Shown here: positions 55,421 to 63,809 of the stretch, piece by piece
How positions within the stretch are numbered: position 1 is the stretch's first letter
Layout of the letters: each line of letters starts with the position of its first letter
DNA from: Verrucomicrobiaceae bacterium
GTDB lineage: Bacteria; Verrucomicrobiota; Verrucomicrobiia; Verrucomicrobiales; Akkermansiaceae
Length of the DNA: 64,000 nucleotides
Direction of reading: 5' to 3'
NCBI GenBank assembly: GCA_027491155.1
Contig: JAIXWR010000042.1
Span: 1 to 64,000, forward strand
Made by a program: the position numbers and the translations under genes
Notes under the pieces: generated by a model
The model's input: only the letters and a program-made list of their open reading frames with translations
The model's database searches: none
Told to the model about the DNA's origin: nothing

Positions 55421-55882
55421 ATGAAACCGAATCTGAAACTCGCCTCTGCCTTGATCGGCTTCGCCTTTGTAACCCCAGTGCTCAGGGCTGACGAACACCA
55501 CCACGACAAGGCCGCCAAGGAAACCCACGCCGATCACATGCTGGAAGGCTACTCTGCTGTCGCGACCGCCCTCTTCAAGGACGATTTCGAAGCGGCTAAG
55601 AAAGCCGCCTCCGGCATGGTCAAGCACGACAAGGACAGCGCCATGGCCAAGCATTGCCAAGCCATTGCTGACAGCAAGTCGCTCGCGGAGGCACGAACCC
55701 ACTTCAAGATGCTGAGTGAAGCCGCCATTCCTATCGCGAAATCCGAAAAGACCATGCATGTGATGCACTGCCCGATGGCCTTCGACAACAAGGGCGCCGA
55801 TTGGCTGCAGAAATCCGCGGACACCGTCCAGAACCCTTACTTCGGCCCCAAGATGCCGAATTGCGGCAAGGAAGTGAAGTAG
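55421..55882 (+). CDS. Exported DUF3347-like metal-handling protein
   Basis: A 153-aa protein with a signal peptide (to ...PVLRAD), His-rich start of the mature chain (DEHHHDKAAKETHADH) and a helical domain. It ends in CPMAFDNKGADWLQ...QNPYFGPKMPNCGKEVK, the same tail as the RND adaptor. Probably binds copper in the periplasm. Confidence 0.75.
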   Translation: MKPNLKLASALIGFAFVTPVLRADEHHHDKAAKETHADHMLEGYSAVATALFKDDFEAAKKAASGMVKHDKDSAMAKHCQAIADSKSLAEARTHFKMLSEAAIPIAKSEKTMHVMHCPMAFDNKGADWLQKSADTVQNPYFGPKMPNCGKEVK

Positions 55883-55943
55883 TCGCCGCGGACGACCGTC
55901 CGGTGCCTCTTGCACCCCTTTCTAACATTCGACCTACCGAGGA

Positions 55944-56522
55944 ATGCCAAACGCACTCGCCACCGGATTCTCGCTCCTGTTGATGACTCTCTGCTTCGTC
56001 CCGTCACCGGGACGGGCCGAGGGTATTGAACCCGTGTCGGGTGATGCATCCGGAGAAGTCGCGCAGATTGAGGAGGAGGTGCCGGCCGTACCCGGCGATT
56101 CATTGGTCTACCGGTCTATCAAATACGCCGGAAAATACCACCTGCTCGCCCTTCATTTCCCGATCGCGCTCCTGCTCATGGCCACGGCTGTCCAGTGGTA
56201 CGCCATGGCCAGCGGTCGTGGAGGGAATCTGGTGCCGCCCTTGCTCTGGTTTGGCACGGCCGGGGCGGTGGCCGCTGCCGCCTTGGGCTGGATGTATGCT
56301 TACGATTCCGTCTATTTCGGCGACGATGAAAAATTGCTCTTTTTGCATCGCTGGTTGGGGACCAGCACCGCGGTTGTCGCGGTGCTGGTTCTTCTCCTGC
56401 AAAAGCGTCTCGGGCCAAAGTCGTTCTCCCTGGCTCTCTCCCTCTGCGGAGCCTTGGTCGCTATTTCCGCTCATTTCGGGGCAAGCCTGGTCAACGGGGC
56501 TGACTTCCTGAAGAAGTTCTAG
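55944..56522 (+). CDS. DUF2231-like membrane protein
   Basis: A 192-aa protein with a signal-like N-terminus and four membrane helices. The HFPIALLLMATAVQWYAM segment is typical of the DUF2231 group. It lies 31 bp upstream of a multicopper oxidase, a pairing also seen for cytochrome- or copper-related membrane proteins. Role unknown. Confidence 0.7.
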   Translation: MPNALATGFSLLLMTLCFVPSPGRAEGIEPVSGDASGEVAQIEEEVPAVPGDSLVYRSIKYAGKYHLLALHFPIALLLMATAVQWYAMASGRGGNLVPPLLWFGTAGAVAAAALGWMYAYDSVYFGDDEKLLFLHRWLGTSTAVVAVLVLLLQKRLGPKSFSLALSLCGALVAISAHFGASLVNGADFLKKF

Positions 56523-56553
56523 AACGCCAACCCTTCCCGTCTGCCCTTTCCGC

Positions 56554-58560
56554 ATGAGACTGCTCGTATTCCTGACGCTCTTCCAGGTCGCTACCGCTGC
56601 CGCCCGCGTGGTGGAGTATGATCTGACGATTTCAGAGACCACCCTTTCGCCAGCCGGGCAGCCGGTTCGCGTGCTGGCGGTGAACGGAAGCGTCCCGGGT
56701 CCGACCCTCCGCTTCATGGAGGGCGACACGGCGGTGATCCGGGTCCACAACGCACTTGCCCGGGAAACCACGTCCACCCACTGGCACGGCCTCTTGCTGC
56801 CCAACGCGATGGATGGCGTTCCGTTTGTCACGACCGCGCCGATCAAGGCCGGCACGACCTACACGTTTCGGTTCGATCTCAAGCAGTCCGGCACTTACTG
56901 GTATCACAGCCACACCGGCTTGCAGGAACAACGCGGGGTGTACGGATCCATCGTCATCGAACCGAAGGGTGGAGAACCTTCTACCTCCGAAAGGGACCAT
57001 GTACTGGTCGTTTCGGATTGGACCGACCGGAATCCAAAAACCATCATGCGCTCGCTAATGGCGGGTTATGACTACGATGCAGTCAAGAAGGGCAACAAGC
57101 AGTCGATTTCCGGGGCTTATCGGGCGGGAGCTTTGGCCGACTACTTCGAGCGCGAGTGGACCCGGATTCCTCCGATGGACCTTTCGGATGTCTATTACGA
57201 CGCTTTCCTGATCAACGGGCAACGGAGTTCGATGCTAGAAGGAAAGCCCGGCGAGCGCATCCGCCTCCGCTTGATCAACGCGTCGGCGGCGACCTACTTC
57301 TACATCAATACCTCCGGCGGACCGATGACAGTTGTCGCGGCCGACGGCCCGGCGGTCCAACCGGTCCGCGTCGATGAGCTGCTGATGGGGATCGCCGAGA
57401 CTTATGACATCATCGTGACCGTTCCTCCCAGCGGTTCCTACGAGATCCGCGCCACCGCCCAGGACGGCTCCGGGTTCGCGTCGGCCTGGATCGGCAGCGG
57501 CAGTCCGCATCCCGCTCCGGACATACCCAAGGCCAACCTCTACAAGATGGACTACATGCTCGCCGGAGCGTTCGAGGCTCTTGGGGACGATCCCACCGAC
57601 GGACGGCCGTTGCCGCCTTACCGCAAGCTGCGTTCGCTAAAACCGACGACGCTTCCACCGGATGCACCGCGGAGGGAAATATCGCTCCGCTTGACCGGAG
57701 ACATGGAGCGCTACATCTGGTCGTTCAACGGCAAGACCCTGGCCGAAGACTCCACCATTCGTGTCACGAAAGACGAGGTTCTCCGCATCGAGCTGGTCAA
57801 TGACACGATGATGCACCACCCGATCCATCTCCACGGCCACTTTTTCCGGCTGATCAACGGGCAGGGAGACCGCTCGCCGCTCAAGCACACGGTCGATGTT
57901 CCCCCCATGGGCAGGAGGGTCATCGAGTTCGAGGCCAATGACGCCGGCGACTGGTTCTTTCACTGCCACCTTCTCTACCACATGGAGGCCGGGATGGCGC
58001 GGGTGATCACCTACAACAACGATGACTCTTACAAGCCCCGGCTTGATCCGGCGCTGCTGGATCCCTACTACTGGATGGCATCAGGGTCCGTTCAGAACAA
58101 CATGACGATGGGCATGGCCAAGTTCATGAACGCCCGCAACGACTTTGGCGTCGAGTGGGATGTCGGACTGGGCCATGAGGATGGCATGGACGACCACCCC
58201 TACGAGGTCGATGCCACGTGGAGCCGTTACTTCGATCCCAATTTCTCTTCTCTGCTCGGGTATCGCTTCACCAATGAAGAGGATTCGAGGGACCGTGCCT
58301 TCGCCGGCATCCGTTACCGCCTTCCAGGCTTCTTCCGCACCACCCTGACAGTCGACAGCGAGGGAGACGCACGAGGGGAGGTCGCCAAGCTCTTCCAGCT
58401 AACGGACCGGCTGAACCTGTTCGGGAGCCTCGAATACGATACCAATAGTCGCTGGCAGTCGCAGGTCGGATTGGAATACGTCATCACCCGCAATCTGGGG
58501 ATCGTCACCAGCTACGACTCCACCCACGGCTTCGGCGGTGGCATCTCCTTCCGATTCTAG
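56554..58560 (+). CDS. Multicopper oxidase fused to a CopB-like outer-membrane barrel
   Basis: A 668-aa protein with a signal peptide. It has the four copper motifs HWHG (76-79), YHSH (117-120), HPIHLHG and HCHLLYHMEAGM, so it is a CopA/CueO-type Cu(I) oxidase. After about residue 500 the chain turns into a beta-strand-rich tail (GVEWDVGLGHE ... RYRLPGFFRTTL ... GGGISFRF) with the terminal Phe of outer-membrane proteins, resembling CopB/PcoB. Normally CopA and CopB are separate genes. Confidence 0.88.
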   Translation: MRLLVFLTLFQVATAAARVVEYDLTISETTLSPAGQPVRVLAVNGSVPGPTLRFMEGDTAVIRVHNALARETTSTHWHGLLLPNAMDGVPFVTTAPIKAGTTYTFRFDLKQSGTYWYHSHTGLQEQRGVYGSIVIEPKGGEPSTSERDHVLVVSDWTDRNPKTIMRSLMAGYDYDAVKKGNKQSISGAYRAGALADYFEREWTRIPPMDLSDVYYDAFLINGQRSSMLEGKPGERIRLRLINASAATYFYINTSGGPMTVVAADGPAVQPVRVDELLMGIAETYDIIVTVPPSGSYEIRATAQDGSGFASAWIGSGSPHPAPDIPKANLYKMDYMLAGAFEALGDDPTDGRPLPPYRKLRSLKPTTLPPDAPRREISLRLTGDMERYIWSFNGKTLAEDSTIRVTKDEVLRIELVNDTMMHHPIHLHGHFFRLINGQGDRSPLKHTVDVPPMGRRVIEFEANDAGDWFFHCHLLYHMEAGMARVITYNNDDSYKPRLDPALLDPYYWMASGSVQNNMTMGMAKFMNARNDFGVEWDVGLGHEDGMDDHPYEVDATWSRYFDPNFSSLLGYRFTNEEDSRDRAFAGIRYRLPGFFRTTLTVDSEGDARGEVAKLFQLTDRLNLFGSLEYDTNSRWQSQVGLEYVITRNLGIVTSYDSTHGFGGGISFRF

Positions 58561-58591
58561 TCCAAGCAACATGAACCAAAGAAAACAACCG

Positions 58592-58852
58592 ATGAAACAA
58601 ACCCTGATTCTACTCAGCTCCACCGCCGCCCTCCTTCTCGCGTCCTGCGCCAACGGGGGAGGAAGCATCGCTTCCGGTGGCAAGGTGAAGCCTTACACGT
58701 CCAACAAGTGCCTGGTTACCGACAACAGGCTCGGTTCCATGGGATCGCCGGTCACCAAGGTTTACGGCGACCAGGAGGTGAAATTCTGCTGCAAGCCCTG
58801 CGTGGCGAAATTCGAGAAGGATCCCCAGAAGTTCCTGGCCAAGCTCCCATGA
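58592..58852 (+). CDS. YHS-like metal-binding lipoprotein
   Basis: An 86-aa lipoprotein from ATG 58592 with lipobox LLLASC. The mature part has KCLVTDNRLGSMGSP and KFCCKPCVAKFEKDP, a YHS-like Cys pattern. ATG 58571 is an alternative start. It is a paralogue of the protein at 53446. It lies between the two oxidase fusions. Confidence 0.72.
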   Translation: MKQTLILLSSTAALLLASCANGGGSIASGGKVKPYTSNKCLVTDNRLGSMGSPVTKVYGDQEVKFCCKPCVAKFEKDPQKFLAKLP

Positions 58853-58897
58853 GTCATGGCGGTAAAGTCTCCCGTGAACCCCAGCAAACACACATTG

Positions 58898-59038
58898 ATG
58901 AAAACCATTGCAATACTCGCCCTAGCCACCACGGCCCTGCTATTGAATAGCTGTGCTTCCGGACCCTCGAATCCCACTCCCCCGGACGATACGATGCCGG
59001 GCATGAGCCAGGAAGATCACAGCAAGATGAAGATGTAG
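58898..59038 (+). CDS. Small Met/His-containing lipoprotein
   Basis: A 46-aa lipoprotein (lipobox LLLNSC) with a short mature chain PDDTMPGMSQEDHSKMKM, rich in Met. It is too short for most gene finders but has a clear signal and sits before a strong terminator. It resembles the lipoprotein at 63063. Confidence 0.6.
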   Translation: MKTIAILALATTALLLNSCASGPSNPTPPDDTMPGMSQEDHSKMKM

Positions 59039-59070
59039 GCCTTTCCGGGTTTCCCGTTGACCCTCGAATG

Positions 59071-59115
59071 GCCGTGCGGCGATCCTCCCGGATCGCCGCA
59101 CGGCGTCGGCTTTTT
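59071..59115 (+). terminator. Rho-independent terminator between lipoprotein and second oxidase
   Basis: GCCGTGCGGCGATCC (59071-59085) pairs perfectly with GGATCGCCGCACGGC (59090-59104), followed by a T5 run at 59111-59115. Confidence 0.9.
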
Positions 59116-59133
59116 CACAGTCCTGCTTCCATC

Positions 59134-61404
59134 ATGAGATTTCTCCTCGCCTCCATACTATTCCTCGCCGGACTCCCGGCCTTCGCGAAGACGGTCCGAT
59201 ACGATCTGAACCTCTCGAAGATCGAGGTCGACCTGGGGAAGAAGAGCCGGCCCGCGATGGCGATCAACGGAAGCATTCCCGGCCCTATCCTGCGTTTCGT
59301 TGAAGGCGACTTCGCCGTTGTCAATGTCCGCAACGACCTCCATGAGGAAACTTCCATTCACTGGCATGGCCTTCTCGTGCCCAATGACCAGGATGGCGTG
59401 CCTCACGTGAACATGGCTCCCATTCAGCCCGGCGAGACGCGCGAATACCGGTTCCCGCTCCGACAGTCGGGCACCTATTGGTACCACTCGCACAGCGTCC
59501 TCCAGGAGCAGCTCGGCATCTACGGCGCGATCGTGATCTCGCCGAAGGCCGGGGAGCGGGTCCCATCCGACCGCGATGTCGTCGCCGTCTTGTCGGATTG
59601 GACCGATGAGAAACCTTTTTCCGCCCTGACCCAGCTCCGTGCCGGGCGTGAGTGGCAACAGATCAAAAAAGGAACCGCGCAGAGCGTCACCGGTGCCATC
59701 AAGGACGGCTCCTTCGCCGATTATTTCAAGCGCTCCATGATGCGCATGCCCCCCATGGACCTGTCCGACATCGCCTACGACAGCTTCCTCGTCAATGGCA
59801 GGCCCACCACCACCATTGAAGCTCGCGCCGGAGAGACCGTCCGACTGCGGTTGATCAACGCATCTGCGATGACCTACTACTTCATCGAGTTCGCCGGCGG
59901 CCCGGTGAAAATCATCGCCGCGGACGGTATGGATGTTCGCCCGGTGAGCCAGGGGCGATTCTTGATGGCCATCGCGGAAACCTACGATCTTCAGGTCAAG
60001 GTTCCGTCAGGTGGAGCTTACGAACTCAGGGCTACCGCACAGGATGGCACCGGCTTCACGAGCATTTTCATCGGCAACGGACAGCAGGTGAAAGCCCCGG
60101 ACGTGCCCCGCGCGAATCCCTACAAGGGGCATGCCATGATGGGCGACATGGCCGGCATGGATCACGGTAGCATGAAGATGCCGATGAGCGGGAAAATCGA
60201 GACCATTGCGATGGAAGAGATGGATCACTCCAAACATGGAGGCAGTGCGCCTGCACAGATGGAGGAAATGGATCACTCCAAGCACGGCAGCGCCCCGGCA
60301 CCTATGGAAGAGATGGATCACTCCAAGCACGGCGGCAGCACCTCGGCTCCGACGGAAGGAATGGATCATTCCCAAAAAATGAGGTCCATGCCAGCCGCCA
60401 CTCACGCGGCGATGGGTCATTCGGGGGACTCCAAGGATCGCCCTGGAAGTCCCTACGAAAGCTTGCGAGCCATCAGCTCCACCGCGCTTTCAGGTGATCG
60501 GCCGCTCCGCACCTACGATTTCAAGCTTCAGGGCGACATGATCCGCTATGTCTGGACACTCAACGGCAAGACCTTCACCGAAGCGGACCTCGTCAACATC
60601 CGGAAGAGCGAGCGCGTTCGGTTCGTTTTCACCAACGAAACCATGATGCATCACCCGATGCACCTTCACGGCCACTTCTTCCGGGTCCTCACTTCCGCGG
60701 GAAGTTTCTCGCCACTTAAACACACCGTGGACGTTCCCCCAATGTCGAGCCGCACCATCGAGTTCGCAGCCGACGAGCCGGGCGACTGGCTCATGCATTG
60801 CCACGTGCTCTATCACGCCGAAGTGGGCATGGGACGGATCATCCACTACGAAGACGCCCCCCCCAATCCAAACCTGATGGTCGGACACGGGGCGTGGGAC
60901 ATCACAAAAATGCACGACCCGCTCTTCTTCTTCGGTGAGGTCTCCGCCCTCTCCAACATGACGGAAGGCTTTGTGGCTCTGCAGAACAACCGGAACGGCC
61001 TAAGCGCTGCATGGGAGGTGGGCTGGGGCAAGGTGGACGAAACGGGATACAATGTCGATCTCGCCTACGACCGCTATCTCAATAGCTTTACCAGCGTCTT
61101 CGCCGGGGCCAACTTGACCGATGGCGAGTCCGGGGACCGCGGCGTGTTCGGCGTCCGCTATCTGCTTCCTTTCCTGATCCGCTCGCAGGCCTGGGTCGAC
61201 ACCGATGGGGAGTTTCGCGCGAGCCTCTCACAAAGCATCCCCCTTACCTCCAGGCTTTCGGTCTATGGTGGCGTCGAATACGACACGTTCACGGACTGGG
61301 AGACTGTTACCGGACTTGAGTACGTGTTGGACAAGCGGTTCTCGCTGATCGGCCAATGGCACAGCGAGTACGGCTGGGGTGGCGGCATTGGTTTCCGGTT
61401 TTAG
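59134..61404 (+). CDS. Second multicopper oxidase-barrel fusion with Met/His repeats
   Basis: A 756-aa paralogue of the protein at 56554. It has a signal peptide, the four copper motifs (HWHG, YHSH, HPMHLHG, HCHVLYHAEVGM) and a CopB-like C-terminal barrel region ending GGGIGFRF. Between the second and third cupredoxin parts, residues about 331-429 hold repeated MDHSKHG units and many Met and His, typical of CopA copper-loading regions. Probable outer-membrane-associated Cu(I) oxidase. Confidence 0.88.
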   Translation: MRFLLASILFLAGLPAFAKTVRYDLNLSKIEVDLGKKSRPAMAINGSIPGPILRFVEGDFAVVNVRNDLHEETSIHWHGLLVPNDQDGVPHVNMAPIQPGETREYRFPLRQSGTYWYHSHSVLQEQLGIYGAIVISPKAGERVPSDRDVVAVLSDWTDEKPFSALTQLRAGREWQQIKKGTAQSVTGAIKDGSFADYFKRSMMRMPPMDLSDIAYDSFLVNGRPTTTIEARAGETVRLRLINASAMTYYFIEFAGGPVKIIAADGMDVRPVSQGRFLMAIAETYDLQVKVPSGGAYELRATAQDGTGFTSIFIGNGQQVKAPDVPRANPYKGHAMMGDMAGMDHGSMKMPMSGKIETIAMEEMDHSKHGGSAPAQMEEMDHSKHGSAPAPMEEMDHSKHGGSTSAPTEGMDHSQKMRSMPAATHAAMGHSGDSKDRPGSPYESLRAISSTALSGDRPLRTYDFKLQGDMIRYVWTLNGKTFTEADLVNIRKSERVRFVFTNETMMHHPMHLHGHFFRVLTSAGSFSPLKHTVDVPPMSSRTIEFAADEPGDWLMHCHVLYHAEVGMGRIIHYEDAPPNPNLMVGHGAWDITKMHDPLFFFGEVSALSNMTEGFVALQNNRNGLSAAWEVGWGKVDETGYNVDLAYDRYLNSFTSVFAGANLTDGESGDRGVFGVRYLLPFLIRSQAWVDTDGEFRASLSQSIPLTSRLSVYGGVEYDTFTDWETVTGLEYVLDKRFSLIGQWHSEYGWGGGIGFRF
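60208..60372 (+). repeat. Direct repeats encoding EEMDHSKHG units
   Basis: Four related blocks begin at 60220, 60268, 60313 and 60361 (ATGGATCACTCCAA type), about 45-48 bp apart, within the oxidase gene. Confidence 0.85.
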
Positions 61405-61728
61405 ATGCCGCCCCACCGCTGACGGTGACAGGAGATTCGCTGCGTTCCATCCAGCAAAACGTGGCACCGAGCCAATAGGAGCCATCCGGCACCGCTTCGG
61501 TGGCGTATCTGCCAGTAGGGTCTGTCCGTTATTCCCGCAGGAGGCGGAGTTCGGGCCGGACAAGCGCGATCCGGATGTCTTCAACCGGCATCCCTTCCGC
61601 GGTTCGCGTGATCTGACCGGAGACCGTGGCCCCCATAGATGCAGAGGCAGGAAGGAGACGAACAGTGAGGAAGAAAGAGGCGGCGTTTCCATCGGGTATC
61701 GAAGATGGTGCAGTCCCGCAATTGCGAA
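61405..61728. other. Gap between convergent oxidase and BNR genes
   Basis: This 324-bp gap holds the possible frameshifted remnant described at 61529-61692; otherwise nothing I can support. Confidence 0.5.
61529..61692 (-). pseudogene. Possible frameshifted remnant with signal peptide and GATVSGQI motif
   Basis: On the minus strand ATG 61692 opens with a signal-peptide-like METPPLSSSLFVSFLPLHL. A change of frame then gives ATVSGQITRTAEGMPVEDIR, which resembles the start of a carboxypeptidase-regulatory-like domain as found in TonB receptors, and stops at 61529. It may be the decayed 5' end of a receptor gene. Weak evidence. Confidence 0.35.
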
Positions 61729-62796
61729 TCAGCGGATGCTGTCCAAAAGGATCGTTTTGAGGCCGTTCACGTTGGCCTCCCAAGCCGCAAAAGCCACCGT
61801 CGCCCCCCCGGCAATGCTGGCCGCCTTGGCATCCCTGGCAATGCAGGCGGGCTCTCCGCTTCCGCGCTGGAGCATGAGCGCACCGTTGGACTCCCACAGC
61901 AGAAGCGGTGTCTTGCCCAAATGGGCGACGATCGGTTGAGCGGCAGCGGTCGCGAGGGTGCTGTCCGGGTTGTCAAGTGAGCTTGAGAAAATGGTCCTTT
62001 CCCGTCTCCACACGGCGAGCCACTCCCCGCCCGGTGAAAAGGCAAGGCCGCCACCGTCCATCGGACAGCCGTCCAGCTTCCAAGTGCCGGTGCCCAGCTT
62101 CTGCGGAGGGGAAAACAAGAGCCCGTCACGACTCGTGGCCACGTAGATGTCGCGCGAACCGCCGACCCAATTTCGCCAAGAGGCTGCGATCTCGCCGGTG
62201 GACGAGATGGCGACGTTGGGCGCGCAGCATTCACAGACATGGCCGTCCGGTGAAGCATAGATCCTCGCGTCCGGAGCCCAGGTTGCGCCTGAGTCGCGTG
62301 ACAGGCGGAACCACGGATCCATGCCACCGGTTCGCAGATCGAGCCACGCGGCAACGACGAGACCACGGCCGTCACCCGCGAGAGCCTGCAATCCCTCGCG
62401 AGCGGAATTCGGAGTGGTGTTGAGCGCAGGAGATTCCTTCCACGTCTTTCCTGCGTCGGGTGAGGACCACGCGTGGAGATTTCCGTCGGCATGGGAGATG
62501 GCGGTGACCAGGACTCTTTCATTGGTCGCGGTGACCCGCGGGCCTCGGCGCATTCCCAGCGCTAGCTTTTGGATTTCCCCGACTTTGACAGGTGCCGGAA
62601 ATGTCCGGCCGTCTCGCGAGGTGGTGTGATATAGGCTGTTGCTTTTCCCGAAAACGACGTGAATCAGGCCCGAGGGCGTCACGGCTACCTGAGGCTGCAC
62701 CGCCCCGCGCAGGTCCGGCGGGACTATTTCGACCGGCGCGGCGAAGAGGTTTGTTGCAATGGCGAGGCACCAGATCAGATACAGGTTCGTTCGCAT
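61729..62796 (-). CDS. Exported BNR/sialidase-like beta-propeller protein
   Basis: A 355-aa protein with a signal peptide (to ...TNLFAA) and repeated Asp-box-like motifs (SPDAGKTW, SRDSGATW, TSRDGLLF), which mark BNR/sialidase-like propellers. A HVCECCAP segment adds cysteines. True sialidase activity is unlikely to be implied; in this setting it may bind metal. ATG 62796 was chosen (MRTNLYL) over 62832. Confidence 0.78.
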   Translation of the reverse strand: MRTNLYLIWCLAIATNLFAAPVEIVPPDLRGAVQPQVAVTPSGLIHVVFGKSNSLYHTTSRDGRTFPAPVKVGEIQKLALGMRRGPRVTATNERVLVTAISHADGNLHAWSSPDAGKTWKESPALNTTPNSAREGLQALAGDGRGLVVAAWLDLRTGGMDPWFRLSRDSGATWAPDARIYASPDGHVCECCAPNVAISSTGEIAASWRNWVGGSRDIYVATSRDGLLFSPPQKLGTGTWKLDGCPMDGGGLAFSPGGEWLAVWRRERTIFSSSLDNPDSTLATAAAQPIVAHLGKTPLLLWESNGALMLQRGSGEPACIARDAKAASIAGGATVAFAAWEANVNGLKTILLDSIR

Positions 62797-63062
62797 TGCC
62801 GCCATTGACCACAAAGGCGGGGGCATGTGCAAACCCAGAAGTCACGCCGCGCTACGTGGGCTAGTCGGTTACGCATCTCGATCGCGGGCTACACCGCATT
62901 TTCACGGAGCAGGTTCTTGTGAAGCTATCGGAAGAACTGCGTAGGATTGTCGAAATCATGCGCAGCACTCCAAGAATCTTTCAGATAGTTTGCCGATGTT
63001 GGAAGGACCCTTGAAATGGCGCACGATCCATCGCGGGCCTTCTTTAAAAGAAAGACAAGAAC

Positions 63063-63227
63063 ATGAAACGCTACATCATCAAAGTACTAAAAATTTCGGG
63101 CTTCGCCATCTTCGGGCTGCTCGCGAGCTGCGCCGACACTTCGTCCGGCGGCGGCACTCACCAAATGGGCCCTCCGAACAAGGAACACTCGGTTCCCAAT
63201 AAAGCTCACCCGAGTATGGCAAACTGA
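63063..63227 (+). CDS. Small lipoprotein
   Basis: A 54-aa lipoprotein with lipobox LLASC and a short mature part containing HQMGPPNKEH. It is followed directly by a strong terminator. Similar in layout to the lipoprotein at 58898. Confidence 0.6.
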   Translation: MKRYIIKVLKISGFAIFGLLASCADTSSGGGTHQMGPPNKEHSVPNKAHPSMAN

Positions 63228-63241
63228 ACCTACTCCAAAAT

Positions 63242-63271
63242 AGGGCCGTGGTCAGCACTACGGCCCTTTTT
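63242..63271 (+). terminator. Rho-independent terminator after small lipoprotein
   Basis: AGGGCCGT-g-GT (63242-63252) pairs with AC-t-ACGGCCCT (63257-63267), followed by TTTT. The preceding AAAA suggests it may act in both directions. Confidence 0.9.
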
Positions 63272-63363
63272 CGTGCCCATCAGGCCCGTTCCAGCGAGCA
63301 TAGGGTTGGTTTAGTATCCCAGAGGCCGCCATCCTCCGATCGATCATCGTCAAACGAAGAACC

Positions 63364-63393
63364 CGCAGGTGAAATTGCTTCACCTGCGGGCCT
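63364..63393 (-). terminator. Hairpin downstream of minus-strand exported protein
   Basis: CCCGCAGGTGAA pairs perfectly with TTCACCTGCGGG. It lies 27 bp past the stop of the minus-strand gene. The T-run on the minus strand is weak. Confidence 0.6.
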
Positions 63394-63419
63394 TGGGACT
63401 CAAGCCAACCAGGGGCGAG

Positions 63420-63809
63420 TCATTTCTTGATCGGCACAACAAACATGCACGGTTTTCCATCGGCATTCACATAGGTGACCTTTCTCGAAGTGGTTCCTTT
63501 TCCTGGAGTGCCCGAATGTTTGATGGTGAATTTCTTCTTGCAGGAATCGCAGTGAACGGTGCCCCCGTCGTGACAAAGAGCTTCCCCTTCCTTGTCGTCT
63601 GCGACCTCCTTCACGGTGACGGATTCACACTCCATGCAGACCAAGGCGTAGTGGTCGCCTTTCTTGAGCTTCTGGATTTCTTCTTGGGTGCCGGCTTTGT
63701 GGGAACCGAGATAGATTGTGGTTCCTTTACCCGGAGGCTCGGCTGACACGGTGCCGGCGAGGCCGACCGCAAACGCGGCAACGACGAGGACTTTGAACAT
63801 GGATTTCAT
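63420..63809 (-). CDS. Exported Cys-rich hypothetical protein
   Basis: A 129-aa protein from ATG 63809 with a signal peptide (to ...TVSAEPP). Two Cys pairs (LVCMECES, HCDSCKKKF) and one HDGGTVHC segment suggest a zinc-ribbon-like or copper-binding fold. No family recognised. It is the last complete gene in the window; 63810-64000 holds nothing I can support. Confidence 0.65.
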   Translation of the reverse strand: MKSMFKVLVVAAFAVGLAGTVSAEPPGKGTTIYLGSHKAGTQEEIQKLKKGDHYALVCMECESVTVKEVADDKEGEALCHDGGTVHCDSCKKKFTIKHSGTPGKGTTSRKVTYVNADGKPCMFVVPIKK

